Assembly: GCA_963719345.1 (NCBI GenBank)
Contig: CAVRCA010000004.1
Location: forward strand, 62,001-126,000
DNA: 64,000 bases
Direction: 5' to 3'
DNA from: CAVRCA01 sp963719345
Lineage (GTDB): Bacteria > Pseudomonadota > Alphaproteobacteria > Acetobacterales > Acetobacteraceae
In this document: positions 30,005 to 38,754 of the stretch, in pieces
How the letters are laid out: each line of letters begins with the position of its first letter
Position numbering within the stretch: the stretch's first letter is position 1
The notes under the pieces: generated by a model
The model's database searches: none
Told to the model about the DNA's origin: nothing
Seen by the model: only the letters and a program-made list of their open reading frames with translations
Made by a program: the position numbers and the translations under genes

Positions 30005-30612
30005 GACGCCAGCGCGCCGTGCTGGCGCAGAAAGCCGAGCAGGGGCAGCAGCGGCAACCCGAGCACGGCGAAGTATTCGCCCGCGATCTCGTCGAAGAGT
30101 TGCGCGCCGAGACCCTCGATCCGGTAGCCGCCTACGCTCGCCGTCACCGCCGTCCCCTCGGCGGCGAGGTAGTCGTCGAGAAACCCGTCGGAGACGTCGC
30201 GCATGACCAGCCGTGGCCGCGCGACTGTGTGCCAGATCCGCGCCTCGCCGCGCTGACACAGCACCGCCGTGACCAGCGTATGCGTCCGCCCGCGCAGGCT
30301 GCGCAGCTGCTCGCGGGCCGCCTCCGTGGTGTCGGGCTTGTCGAACCAGCGGTCGCCGCAGACCAGGATCTGATCGGCGGCGATGACCAGGGCATCGGGC
30401 TCGCGGCGGCTGATCCGGGCGGCCTTGAGCTCGGCCAGCAGCATCGCGGTCTCGTCGGCGTCGACGCCCTCCGCCCGGGCCGCCTGCTTGATCGCGGCCT
30501 CGTCGACATGCGCCGGCATCGCCTCGACGGCGAGGCCCGCGCCCCGCAGCAGGGCAAGGCGCGTGGCCGAGGCGCTTGCAAGGATGAGGCGTGCGGGTCG
30601 GGGTGGCTGCAT
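30001..30612 (-). CDS. Maf-family nucleotide pyrophosphatase
   Basis: A 203-residue Maf protein: RLILASASATRLALLRGAGL is the N-terminal phosphate-binding signature, DALVIAADQILVCGDRWFDKP holds the catalytic Asp, and LRGRTHTLVTAVLC, GYRIEGLGAQLFDEIAGEYFAVLGLPL completes the fold. These enzymes hydrolyse non-canonical or canonical NTPs (dTTP, UTP or modified pyrimidines, depending on subgroup). A start at 30612 fits; the longer frame upstream overlaps the divergent pgsA. Bacterial Maf proteins are soluble and cytoplasmic. Confidence 0.9.
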   Translation of the reverse strand: MQPPRPARLILASASATRLALLRGAGLAVEAMPAHVDEAAIKQAARAEGVDADETAMLLAELKAARISRREPDALVIAADQILVCGDRWFDKPDTTEAAREQLRSLRGRTHTLVTAVLCQRGEARIWHTVARPRLVMRDVSDGFLDDYLAAEGTAVTASVGGYRIEGLGAQLFDEIAGEYFAVLGLPLLPLLGFLRQHGALAS

Positions 30613-30697
30613 GGGTCCTCCGCTCGGTGTCGCAGGCCGGCCGGGTGGTGACAGGGCTCGCGTTGTCCGGGCCGGCTCTATATCGTACCTGCCCGGC

Positions 30698-31309
30698 ATG
30701 ATGACCGATCTGCCTAATGTGCTTACGCTGTCGCGGATTGCCGCAATTCCACTCGTCATGGCGCTCGTGGCCATGCGGCGGCCGTTTGCCGACCTGGCCG
30801 CCTGCGTCGTCTTCACGGTCGCTGCCGTCACTGATTATTTCGATGGCCGGATTGCGCGCGAGCGGCGCCAGACTTCGGATCTCGGCCGGATGCTTGACCC
30901 GATCGCCGACAAGCTGCTGGTCGGCGCCAGCTTGATGATGCTGGCCGGTGAGGGACGACTGCCCGGCCTGAGCCTCTACCCCGCGGTGGTCATCCTGCTG
31001 CGGGAGATCCTGGTCAGCGGGTTGCGCGAGTATCTCGCCGGCATCCGCGTCGGCCTGCCGGTGACCCGCTTGGCAAAATGGAAGACCGGGTTTCAGATGG
31101 GCGCGCTCGGCACCCTGCTCGCCGGCGACACGTCGGCCGCGATGCTGCACCTCGAATTCCTGCCGGTGTCGCTCATCGGCGAGGCGATGCTGTGGGTGGC
31201 GGCCGTGCTCACCCTGGTGACCGGCTGGGATTACCTGCTGGCCGGTCTGCGTCACGCCAGCGGTCCCGCCACCGGCTCGGGCCGGCCCGACGTCGTGAAA
31301 CCGCCTTGA
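30698..31309 (+). CDS. pgsA: CDP-diacylglycerol--glycerol-3-phosphate 3-phosphatidyltransferase
   Basis: A 203-residue membrane enzyme with the complete CDP-alcohol phosphatidyltransferase motif D46-x2-D49-G50-x2-A53-R54-x8-G63-x3-D67-x3-D71 (DYFDGRIAR...GRMLDPIAD). The N-terminus MMTDLPNVLTLSRI is typical of PgsA, which makes phosphatidylglycerophosphate, the precursor of phosphatidylglycerol and cardiolipin. Four or five further membrane helices follow. It precedes mobB by 58 bases, an arrangement (pgsA with molybdopterin genes) common in alphaproteobacteria. Confidence 0.92.
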   Translation: MMTDLPNVLTLSRIAAIPLVMALVAMRRPFADLAACVVFTVAAVTDYFDGRIARERRQTSDLGRMLDPIADKLLVGASLMMLAGEGRLPGLSLYPAVVILLREILVSGLREYLAGIRVGLPVTRLAKWKTGFQMGALGTLLAGDTSAAMLHLEFLPVSLIGEAMLWVAAVLTLVTGWDYLLAGLRHASGPATGSGRPDVVKPP

Positions 31310-31367
31310 GGACAGTTGACGGCCGCTGTCCGCTGATCGTGGCTGAGGGCGCAGCGAAGGCGGCGGC

Positions 31368-31886
31368 GTGAAGGTGCTGGGCCTGGTCGGGTGGTCCGGC
31401 AGCGGCAAGACGACGCTGCTCACCGCCCTGGTGGCGCTCCTGCGCCTTCGGGGCCTCTCGGTCTCCACGATCAAGCATGCACATCATGGGTTCGACATGG
31501 ACCGGCCGGGGAAGGACAGCTACCGGCACCGGCAGGCCGGCGCCCAGGAGGTAATGGTCGTGAGTGGACCCCGCTGGGCGCTGCTGCACGAGGTCGGCGG
31601 CCCGGAACCCGCGCTGCCGAGCCTGCTCGGGCGCCTCGCCCCGGTTGACATCGTGCTGGTGGAGGGCTTCAAGACCCACCCCTATCCAAAGATCGAGGTC
31701 TATCGCCCGGCGCTTGGCAAACCGCCGATCTGGCCCAACCAGCCCGGCATCGTCGCCGTGGCGAGCGATGTGACGCTGGAGGGCGCTCCCGTCCAGCTGC
31801 CGCTGAACGAACCGGCGCATGTGGCGGAATGGAGTGTTCAGTTCCTGAACAGCAATCGGCAGGGCCCGGCGTCCTTGAGCCCTTGA
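31368..31886 (+). CDS. mobB: Molybdopterin-guanine dinucleotide biosynthesis adapter protein MobB
   Basis: A 172-residue P-loop GTPase-like protein starting at GTG 31368. Walker A is GWSGSGKTTLL at residues 6-16. STIKHAHHGFDMDRPGKDSYRHRQAGA is the MobB signature. ILVEGFK-type Walker B appears as VDIVLVEGFKTHPYPKIEVYR. MobB assists MobA in attaching GMP to molybdopterin. It sits with moaD and moaE, and the molybdenum enzyme xanthine dehydrogenase is encoded 7 kb downstream. Confidence 0.92.
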   Translation: MKVLGLVGWSGSGKTTLLTALVALLRLRGLSVSTIKHAHHGFDMDRPGKDSYRHRQAGAQEVMVVSGPRWALLHEVGGPEPALPSLLGRLAPVDIVLVEGFKTHPYPKIEVYRPALGKPPIWPNQPGIVAVASDVTLEGAPVQLPLNEPAHVAEWSVQFLNSNRQGPASLSP

Positions 31887-31943
31887 CGCGCTGAGGGCAC
31901 AGTCCGCCGCAATTCAACCGGCCTGCCTTTGGAGCCTTGTTGC

Positions 31944-32519
31944 ATGTGGCGTCCCGCCCTGATCGGCCTTGTCCTGCTGCTGCCCGGCTGTGCCGGGACC
32001 GGTGACTTCCTTGGCGACACGCTCTCCTACGGCGTCAGTCCCAATGCCCCGGTGGGCAATTCGGAAAACATGAAGCGCGCCCGCGGCGTCGAGGCGGAGA
32101 TCGAGCCGCTGGTCCCCGAGCCCGGAAACATCTGGCCCGGGCCGGTGCAGCAGACCCCGACCTTGCAGGACCTCGAGAAGGGCAGCTTCCAGCCGCCGCC
32201 CGGCGGCGAGCCATACACACCCGACCATCGCGAGCCGCGGCCGCCCGGCAGCTCGACCCCGCCCGGCAGCGTCGAGCCCGGCCCGACGCCGCCCGCTCAG
32301 GTCAGGCCGCCGGTCGTCTCCAGCGCTCCGCCGGCGCGCAGTCCGGCCGGCCAGGCAGTGTTCCCCCCCTCCGGCCCTGGCGTGACCTCGGGAGGCACTT
32401 CGGGCTACCAGACGCTCACGACCCCGCAGGGACCGGCCGTGGTGGTGCCGAACGGCAACGGGACCAGCACCGTGATCCACTCGGACGGCTCGGTCGAAAC
32501 CATCCAAAGCCCCCACTGA
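31944..32519 (+). CDS. Proline-rich lipoprotein of unknown function
   Basis: A 191-residue protein with a lipoprotein signal (MWRPALIGLVLLLPGC; lipobox LPGC at about residue 16). Most of the rest is low-complexity and rich in Pro, Gly and Ser (PPPGGEPYTPDHREPRPPGS and similar), ending with a more ordered GPAVVVPNGNGTSTVIHSDG stretch. ATG 31944 is preferred over a TTG at 31929 because it begins the signal directly. It may be an envelope-anchored linker protein. It lies between mobB and moaD with short gaps, so it is probably co-transcribed, but there is no evidence it acts in cofactor synthesis. Confidence 0.75.
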   Translation: MWRPALIGLVLLLPGCAGTGDFLGDTLSYGVSPNAPVGNSENMKRARGVEAEIEPLVPEPGNIWPGPVQQTPTLQDLEKGSFQPPPGGEPYTPDHREPRPPGSSTPPGSVEPGPTPPAQVRPPVVSSAPPARSPAGQAVFPPSGPGVTSGGTSGYQTLTTPQGPAVVVPNGNGTSTVIHSDGSVETIQSPH

Positions 32520-32524
32520 GCCCG

Positions 32525-32794
32525 ATGGCCGAACCGATCACGCTGAAAATCCTCTACTTCGCTTGGCTGCGGGAGCGGACGCGCGTGGCCGAGGAGACCG
32601 TCTCGGCGCCCGCCTCAGTCGGGGGCGTCGGCGACCTGATCGACTGGCTGGCCGGGCGGAGCGCCGGCCATGCCGCCGCCTTCGCCAACCGCAAGACGGT
32701 CCGCTGCGCCGTCAACCAGGAGTTTGCCGACCCGGCCACGCCGCTTCGCTCGGGCGACGAGGTGGCATTCTTCCCGCCTGTCACCGGCGGTTAA
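32525..32794 (+). CDS. moaD: Molybdopterin synthase small subunit MoaD
   Basis: An 89-residue ubiquitin-fold sulfur carrier. It begins ITLKILYFAWLRERTRVAEE and ends EVAFFPPVTGG, with the C-terminal Gly-Gly that is adenylated and then thiocarboxylated. Together with MoaE it converts cyclic pyranopterin monophosphate to molybdopterin. It lies 11 bases before moaE with a GGAGA ribosome site between them. Confidence 0.93.
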   Translation: MAEPITLKILYFAWLRERTRVAEETVSAPASVGGVGDLIDWLAGRSAGHAAAFANRKTVRCAVNQEFADPATPLRSGDEVAFFPPVTGG

Positions 32795-32805
32795 AGGAGA
32801 ACCCC

Positions 32806-33274
32806 ATGGCGACGGTGCGCGTGCAGGAAGCGGATTTCGATGTCGGCGCCGAGTTTGCCGCCCTGACCGCGGGGCGAACCGACATCGGCGGCATCGGCTG
32901 CTTCGTCGGCACCGTGCGCGACAATGCCGGGGGTCGGCGGATCGCGGCGATGGAACTGCAACATTACCCGGCGATGACCGAGCGCGCCCTCGCCCGGATC
33001 GCGGCCGAGGCTGAGCAGCGCTGGTCGCTGCTGGGTTGCACTGTGCTCCATCGGGTCGGCCGACTGCTGCCGGGCGAACTCCATCGTCCTGGTCCTGGCC
33101 GCGGCGCCGCACCGGCAGGCGGCGCTGGATGCCACCGGCTTCCTGATCGACTTCCTGAAGACCCGCGCGCCGTTCTGGAAGAAGGAAGCTCTTGTGGGCG
33201 ACGCCGGTGAAGCCTGGGTAGAGGCGCGGGAAGCCGACGATACCGCCGCGTTGCGTTGGGGCAGTCCGACCTAG
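32806..33274 (+). CDS. moaE: Molybdopterin synthase catalytic subunit MoaE (frameshifted)
   Basis: About 155 residues once the frame is corrected. It starts at ATG 32806 after AAAGGAGA. It has VQEADFDVGAEFAALTAG, GGIGCFVGTVRD, AMELQHYPAMTERALARI and VLHRVGRLLPGE. A single extra C at about 33079 shifts the frame; in the next frame it continues SIVLVLAAAPHRQAALDATGF, LIDFLKTRAPFWKKEA (catalytic Lys region) and ends at 33274. The conserved text runs unbroken across the shift, so an indel error is likely. MoaE binds the MoaD C-terminus and transfers two sulfurs. Confidence 0.88.
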
Positions 33275-33340
33275 CAGTCGGCCGGTCAGCTCGCATTAGT
33301 TTTGCCGCTATGGTTGAGGGTCAGCTAGAATTAGCGCGAA

Positions 33341-34891
33341 ATGAGCGAAAATAGCCGCACCCTGGATGACGACAGGCACCGCCATCGCGCCCTGTCTCCG
33401 ACAATCGGCCCGGGGGGCGCCATCGCCTTGGTGGCCGGCCTGGCTTTCCTGGTCGCTGTCGTCGGGGCGTCGGTGTGGCTCGCAGCTCGCAACGCGGAGG
33501 CACTCGAGGCCGTATCGAAGGAGCGAGCGTTCCTCAACACGCTGGTCAGGGTCGGGTTGCTGGTGGAGCAGGCGGAGACCGGGCAACGCGGCTTCCTGTT
33601 GACCGGTGGGCGGGAGTCCTACCTGACACCCTTCGTCGACGCGGTCGCCCAGCTGCCGTCGGCCCTCGATGCATTCGAACGATCCGCCGCCGGGGCCCCT
33701 GAGCCGGAGGCGCGTCGACTGGCCGAGCCGCTGCGGACGGCCGCTGAGGACAAGGTAGCGGAACTGCAACAAACGATCGGCCTGGCCCGGGACGGCAAGC
33801 TGGGGGAGGCGCTCGCGCTCGTGCAGTCGGACCGTGGGCAGCGCGCCATGGATGGCATTCGAAGCGGGATCACCCGGGTCCAGGGTCTGGAGCAGGCCAT
33901 GGTCGCCGGACGGTTCGAAGCGATCAATCAGCGGGGTCGCTGGCTGGTCCTGATGGCCGGGGCCGCGCTGACGGGGGTGCTGATCCTGGCCGGCTTCATC
34001 GGCTACGGGGTTCGGCGGCACATGGTGCAAATGCGCTTCGGCCAGGATCAGCTCGAGGCCGCCAACACCAAGTTGGAAGCCGGCAACGCCGACCTGGAAA
34101 GAGCTGTCGAGGCCCGCACCGGCGATCTCCAGGAGGCCAACGACGAGATCCAGCGATTCGCCTACATCGTGTCGCACGATCTGCGGGCGCCCTTGGTCAA
34201 CATCATGGGCTTCACCAGCGAACTGGAGGTCGCCATGCGGCGGCTCGCGGCATTTCTTGCCGAACGCGATCCCGCCTCGTTGCCGGCCGACGTCGCCGAG
34301 GCCGCGAACGACGACATCCCCGAGGCGCTGCGATTTATCAAAGCGTCCACCGCTAAAATGGACCGGCTTATCGGCGCCATCCTGCAGCTCTCGCGCGAGG
34401 GACGGCGCGTGCTGGCGCCGGAGCGGCTGGAGACGCGCGAGCTGCTGGAAGGGGTCGCGGATACGCTGCAGCACCAGGCAACGCAGCGGCAGGCGCGGAT
34501 CACGATCGGCGATCTGCCGCCGCTATCGTCCGACCGGCTTGCGACGGAACAGATTTTCGCCAATTTGCTGGACAATGCTCTGAAATACTTGGACCCGGCC
34601 CGGCCCGGCGTGGTCCGGGTGGACGGCCATCTGGACGGGCGTATGGCCGTGCTCGAGGTGCGGGACAATGGCCGAGGGATCGCGCAAAAGGATCACGGAC
34701 GGGTGTTCGAGCTGTTCCGGCGTGCCGGTGATCAGACCACCCCCGGCGAGGGCATCGGCCTGGCACACGTCAGGGCGCTGGTAAGGCGGCTCGGCGGCCG
34801 CATCGAATGCGAGTCGGTGCTGGGCGAGGGCACCGTCTTCCGCGTCCGTCTGCCCGCCGCGCCCGACCGCAAGCGGAGTATCGCGGCATGA
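33341..34891 (+). CDS. CHASE3-domain sensor histidine kinase
   Basis: A 516-residue membrane kinase. Helix 1 is at about residues 26-48. The periplasmic CHASE3 domain shows VEQAETGQRGFLLTGGRESYL, and helix 2 is near residue 205. A coiled coil leads to HisKA with FAYIVSHDLRAPLVNIMGF (phospho-His). HATPase follows with LLDNALKYLDP, VRDNGRGI and GEGIGLAHVRALVRRLGG. The stop overlaps the next gene's ATG, a response regulator of the Rcp1 type, so the pair is a likely two-component system. The periplasmic signal is unknown. Confidence 0.92.
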   Translation: MSENSRTLDDDRHRHRALSPTIGPGGAIALVAGLAFLVAVVGASVWLAARNAEALEAVSKERAFLNTLVRVGLLVEQAETGQRGFLLTGGRESYLTPFVDAVAQLPSALDAFERSAAGAPEPEARRLAEPLRTAAEDKVAELQQTIGLARDGKLGEALALVQSDRGQRAMDGIRSGITRVQGLEQAMVAGRFEAINQRGRWLVLMAGAALTGVLILAGFIGYGVRRHMVQMRFGQDQLEAANTKLEAGNADLERAVEARTGDLQEANDEIQRFAYIVSHDLRAPLVNIMGFTSELEVAMRRLAAFLAERDPASLPADVAEAANDDIPEALRFIKASTAKMDRLIGAILQLSREGRRVLAPERLETRELLEGVADTLQHQATQRQARITIGDLPPLSSDRLATEQIFANLLDNALKYLDPARPGVVRVDGHLDGRMAVLEVRDNGRGIAQKDHGRVFELFRRAGDQTTPGEGIGLAHVRALVRRLGGRIECESVLGEGTVFRVRLPAAPDRKRSIAA

Positions 34892-35322
34892 ACGGCGTTC
34901 CGGTGACGATCCTGCTGGTGGAAGATGATCCCGGTCATGCCCGGCTCATCGAAAAGAACGTCCGGCGCGCCGGGGTCAGCAACGCCATCGTCCACGTCGC
35001 CGACGGCACGAGCGCCTTGAACCATCTGTTTGGGGGCGGCAGCGGCCCGACTGCACCGGCCCCGCTGCTGGTCCTGCTCGACCTCAACCTTCCCGACATG
35101 ACCGGCATCGACATCCTGGCCCGGATCAAGCAGGACGACAGCCTGAAGCGGACCCCGGTAATCGTTCTCACCACGACCGACGACAAGGCCGAGATCCAGA
35201 AATGCTATGACCTCGGCTGCAACGTCTATGTCACCAAGCCGGTCGACTACGAGGCTTTCGCGAGCGCCATTCGCCAGCTCGGGTTGTTTCTCGCCGTCAT
35301 GCAGGTGCCCGACAGCACGTGA
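34888..35322 (+). CDS. Single-domain response regulator, Rcp1-like
   Basis: A 144-residue stand-alone receiver. It has ILLVEDDPGHARLIEKN, LLVLLDLNLPDMTGIDIL (phospho-Asp in LDLNLP), PVIVLTTTDDKAEI and VTKPVDYEAF with the conserved Lys. Lack of an output domain and the acidic-loop insert between alpha2 and beta3 are typical of Rcp1-type regulators that relay phosphate to another protein. It overlaps both neighbours by four bases; the downstream REC-HisKA_2 protein is the obvious relay partner, by inference. Confidence 0.9.
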   Translation: MNGVPVTILLVEDDPGHARLIEKNVRRAGVSNAIVHVADGTSALNHLFGGGSGPTAPAPLLVLLDLNLPDMTGIDILARIKQDDSLKRTPVIVLTTTDDKAEIQKCYDLGCNVYVTKPVDYEAFASAIRQLGLFLAVMQVPDST

Positions 35323-36389
35323 CGACACCGGACCACATCCGCCGCATGGGCGTCCTCTATGTGGACGACGACCCCGGCACGGGTCGCCTCGTGCAGCGGC
35401 ACCTGGAGCGCTCGGGCTACCGGGTTTGTCTGGCGGCGGACGGCGCGCAGGGGATCGCACTGGCGGCTTCGGGCGAATTCGACGCGATTGTTCTTGATCA
35501 TTACATGCCCGGGCAGGACGGCCTGGAGGTTCTTGCATCGCTCCGCGGGCTGGCCGACAGCCCGCCGGTCATTTTCGTCACCGCCGCGGAGGAGCCGCGC
35601 ATCGCGGTCGCCGCGCTGAAGGAGGGCGCCGCCGACTACGTGACGAAGGACGTGCAGGGCGCATTCCTCCACGCCCTGGATGCCGCCATTCGGCGCGCCG
35701 TCGAGCAGGAGCGGTTGCGGCGCGAGAAGGTGGCGGCCGAAACGGAACTGCGCGCATCGCGCGACCGGCTCGAAAAACTCGCGGCCCAGCAAGCGCTCTT
35801 GCTGAAGGAAGTAAATCACCGCGTCGCCAACAGCCTGCAGCTGATCAACGCCCTGATGATGCTGCAGGCGAAACGTCTGGCCGACCCGGTCGCGCGCGGC
35901 ATCCTCGGTCAGGCGGTGGAGCGGGTCGAGGCCGTCAGCCTGGTGCATCGGCGGCTCTACACCTCCGATGATGTCCAGTTCGTCGCCGTCGACCAGTATC
36001 TGGCGGGGCTCGTCGAGGAGTTGCGTCGGGCGGGTACCGCCGACCCGACCAACTGCCAGATCGAGCTGCACGCCGAACCGGTTCGGGTCGAGACGGACAA
36101 GGCGGTCCCGATCGGCCTGATCGTCAACGAGCTGGTCACCAATGCGCTGAAATACGCCTATCCCGCCACCGGCCACGGCATCGTCCGGGTGCGGCTCAGC
36201 CGGGCCGACGCGGAGAGCATCACGCTGGTCGTGGAGGACGACGGCGTGGGCCTGTCCGAGCCGGTCCTGCTCCAGGGCAGCGGCCTGGGCACCGTGATCG
36301 TCCGCTCGATGGCGGATACGCTGCAAGCGAGCGTCGATCTCGACCGAAGCCATCGGGGCACCCGCTACGTCGTCCGCCTCGCCGCGTAG
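35319..36389 (+). CDS. Receiver-HisKA_2 histidine kinase
   Basis: A 356-residue soluble protein started by GTG 35319. The N-terminal receiver has LYVDDDPGTGRLVQRHL, AIVLDHYMPGQDGLEVL (phospho-Asp) and YVTKDVQGAF. A coiled linker is followed by HisKA_2 with LLKEVNHRVANSLQLINALM (phospho-His in NHRV) and a HATPase with LIVNELVTNALKYAYP, VEDDGVGL and GSGLGTVIV. The architecture suggests a phosphorelay intermediate under the two upstream genes. It is convergent with uraH. Confidence 0.9.
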   Translation: MTTPDHIRRMGVLYVDDDPGTGRLVQRHLERSGYRVCLAADGAQGIALAASGEFDAIVLDHYMPGQDGLEVLASLRGLADSPPVIFVTAAEEPRIAVAALKEGAADYVTKDVQGAFLHALDAAIRRAVEQERLRREKVAAETELRASRDRLEKLAAQQALLLKEVNHRVANSLQLINALMMLQAKRLADPVARGILGQAVERVEAVSLVHRRLYTSDDVQFVAVDQYLAGLVEELRRAGTADPTNCQIELHAEPVRVETDKAVPIGLIVNELVTNALKYAYPATGHGIVRVRLSRADAESITLVVEDDGVGLSEPVLLQGSGLGTVIVRSMADTLQASVDLDRSHRGTRYVVRLAA

Positions 36390-36469
36390 CGGAACGCCGG
36401 CGCCTACCGTTGGAGCAAGCGAGCCCAATCCTGCGCCATGCGGTTGCCACGCCCTCAGGGCCGCCGTGA

Positions 36470-36808
36470 TCAGCTTCCCCGGTATGTCGAGTAGCCGTAT
36501 GGCGAGAGCAGCAGCGGGATGTGGACATGCCCGGGCTGGTCGCGAATGGTGAACCGGATCGTGATCCGGTCATAGAAACCGGGGTCGCTCTCGGCCGACC
36601 GCCAGGCGGCGATTGCGAAGCTGAGTTCGTAGACCCCGGGCGACAGCGCCGTGCCGCACAGCAACGGGGCATCACACCGACCGTCGCCGTTGGTCGTGGC
36701 CGTGGCGAGCACGACGTCGCCGCGGCTCAGTGCCAGCCCGAGGCCGGCAGCCGGTCGGCCCGTGGCGGTGTCCAGCACGTGGACGGTGAGGTAGTCGGCG
36801 TCACTCAT
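36470..36808 (-). CDS. uraH: 5-hydroxyisourate hydrolase
   Basis: A 112-residue transthyretin-like enzyme. LTVHVLDTATGRPAAGL is the N-terminal signature with the catalytic His, followed by PFYDRITIRF-type FYDRITIRFTI and the C-terminal HVHIPLLLSPYGYSTYRGS, where YRGS is diagnostic. It hydrolyses 5-hydroxyisourate made by uricase to OHCU. The start overlaps the end of uraD by eight bases, so the two are coupled. Confidence 0.95.
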   Translation of the reverse strand: MSDADYLTVHVLDTATGRPAAGLGLALSRGDVVLATATTNGDGRCDAPLLCGTALSPGVYELSFAIAAWRSAESDPGFYDRITIRFTIRDQPGHVHIPLLLSPYGYSTYRGS

Positions 36809-37307
36809 CGACCAGGTCCTCAAGACGGAAGCGGGCGATGGTGGCGACCTCCGCCATGGCCGTCGCCTGCTCCGTCTCCGGCGTGTTCTGCAGCCGTCGC
36901 TCGAGCGCCGCCTGGATCGCCGTCCGGTCCTTCTGGCCGCGTATCGCGATGATGAATGGAAACCCGAAGCGCTCGCGGTAGCGTCGGTTGAGATCGGCCA
37001 GGATGTGCGCGTCGTCCGCCGACAAACGGTCGAGCCCCAGCCCACCCTGCTCCGCCGCCGAGGCCTCGGTGAGCGTGGTGACTGCGCCCAGCTCCGGATG
37101 CAGCCGCAGCACGGTCAGTTCCGCATCCGCTCCGGCCTTGTCCAGAACCCGCATCATGGCCCGATGCAGCTCCTCGACGGTGGCAAACGGTCGCGCCGCC
37201 CACGCCCCTGCCGCCACCCACGGCGAATGCTCGACGATGTCGGCCAGGGATTCGGTGAACGCCACCTGATCCAGCGCGGACAGCGCGCCGAGTGAGATAC
37301 GGTTCAT
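36801..37307 (-). CDS. uraD: 2-oxo-4-hydroxy-4-carboxy-5-ureidoimidazoline decarboxylase
   Basis: A 168-residue OHCU decarboxylase. It has FTESLADIVEHSPWVAAGAW near the start (catalytic His in EHSPW), RLHPELGAV and RRYRERFGFPFIIAIRG. It gives S-allantoin from OHCU and so finishes urate oxidation after uricase and UraH. It overlaps uraH by eight bases downstream and the 8-oxoguanine deaminase gene by four bases upstream (ATGA-type), forming one operon. Confidence 0.95.
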   Translation of the reverse strand: MNRISLGALSALDQVAFTESLADIVEHSPWVAAGAWAARPFATVEELHRAMMRVLDKAGADAELTVLRLHPELGAVTTLTEASAAEQGGLGLDRLSADDAHILADLNRRYRERFGFPFIIAIRGQKDRTAIQAALERRLQNTPETEQATAMAEVATIARFRLEDLVDE

Positions 37308-38652
37308 TGCGCCAACCTCGCTGCAGCCGCTGCGTGCCGGCGCATCAGGGCCGCCACGTCGAGACCGGGTATGTGGCCGTCCTCGACGACCCAACGACCC
37401 GCCACCATCACCCGATCCGCCCGATGGGCGCCGCACAGCACCAGCGCCGCCATCGGATCCCCGGCGCCGGAAAACCGCAACTCGTCCAGCGTGAACAACG
37501 CCAGGTCGGCCGCCGCGCCGACGGCGATGCGGCCCAGCTCCGGCCGGGCGATGCAGGCCGCCGAGCCCTCCGTCGCCCAGCGCAGCGCATCGCGGTGGCT
37601 GACCGCCGCGATGCCGCTGGTCCCCCGCTGCAACAGGAAGGCGGCGCGCACCTCCTGCATCATGTTCGACCCATCGTTGGAGGCCGACCCGTCGACCCCC
37701 AGCCCCACCGCCGCCCCGGCCTGTTCCAGCGCGCAGACCGGGCAGGTGCCCGAGGCGAGGCTTTGGTTCGAGCAGGGGCAGTGCGTCACCCCCACCCGGG
37801 CGGCGCCAAGCCGGGTGATCTCGCCGGCGGAAAAATGGATGCCGTGCGCGAGCCAGGTGCCGGGCTCCAACCAGCCGCAATCCTCCAGGTAGTCGAGCGG
37901 CGTGCAACCGAACCGCGCCTGGCAGAACGCGGCCTCGTCCGCGGTCTCCGCGAGATGGGTGTGCAGCAGCACCCCCCTCCGGCGCGCCAGCTCGGCGGTG
38001 GCGTGCATCAGCCGGGTGGTGACGGAGAACGGCGAGCACGGCGCCAGCGCGATCTGCAGCATGGCGTGCGGCGCCGGATCGTGATGCCGCGCGATCAACC
38101 GCTCGCTGTCCGCAAGGATGGTATCGGCGTCCTGCACCACGCTGTCTGGCGGCAGGCCGCCGTCACGCTGCGACAGATCCATCGAACCGCGCGTGAGCAC
38201 CGCGCGCATGCCGAGCCGACCGGCGATCTCCGCCTCGATGTCGATCGCATCCTCCAACCCGGCCGGGAAGACGTAGTGATGGTCGGTCGTCGTGGTGCAG
38301 CCGGACAACAGCAGCTCGGCCAGCGCGACGCTCGCCGCGGCTTGCAGCGCATCCGGCGTCAGCCGCGCCCAGACCGGATAGAGCGCCTGCAACCAGGGGA
38401 ACAGCGTCCGGTCGAGGGCAGGCGGGAAAGCGCGGGTGAGTGTCTGGTAGAAATGGTGATGCGTGTTGATGAGGCCGGGCACCATCACGTGTCGACCGGC
38501 CTCGAACACCGCCGCCGGACCCGACGGGCGCCGCCCGCCGGCACCAGCTCCGCAATGCGGCCGTCGCGCACCACGATGCCGCCCGGCGCGTCGCCGAGCA
38601 CCGCGAGCGGGTTGCGGAGCCAAAGTGCTTCCGTGGCGGCCGAATCCGTCAT
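37304..38652 (-). CDS. 8-oxoguanine deaminase-like amidohydrolase (frameshifted)
   Basis: An amidohydrolase of about 450 residues. The N-terminus MTDSAATEALWLRNPLAVLG is read from ATG 38652. A one-base loss near 38533 moves the frame, and the protein continues FEAGRHVMVPGLINTHHHFY (HxH metal pair), TRGSMDLSQRDGG, LLHTHLAETADE, WLAHGIHFS, VGVDGSASNDGSNMM (metal Asp) and ELRFSGAGDPMAALVLCGAH. The length and the last motif match 8-oxoguanine deaminases, which convert 8-oxoguanine to urate, and the operon with uraD and uraH fits. Guanine or another purine as substrate is possible. Confidence 0.82.
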
Positions 38653-38754
38653 CGTGGGATGGCACACTATCCGGCTGTCCGGCGCAACATTTGTCACAGG
38701 TTTGGCGCGCTGCTTGCATCTGCGGCCGGGCGCATTCTCAACGGGACATCTCGC
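38653..38754. promoter_or_regulatory. Likely divergent promoter region of the purine-catabolism genes
   Basis: If the FAD subunit starts at CTG 38755, this 102-base stretch is the only intergenic space between the divergent deaminase-uraD-uraH and xdh-uricase operons. It contains TTGTCA at 38691-38696, a five-of-six match to a -35 box; the matching -10 is poor. The regulator is not encoded here. Confidence 0.35.

Noticed and set aside
29552..31474. A 640-codon minus-strand frame
   Set aside because: It covers TfoX, maf, pgsA and part of mobB, all of which have diagnostic motifs in other frames.
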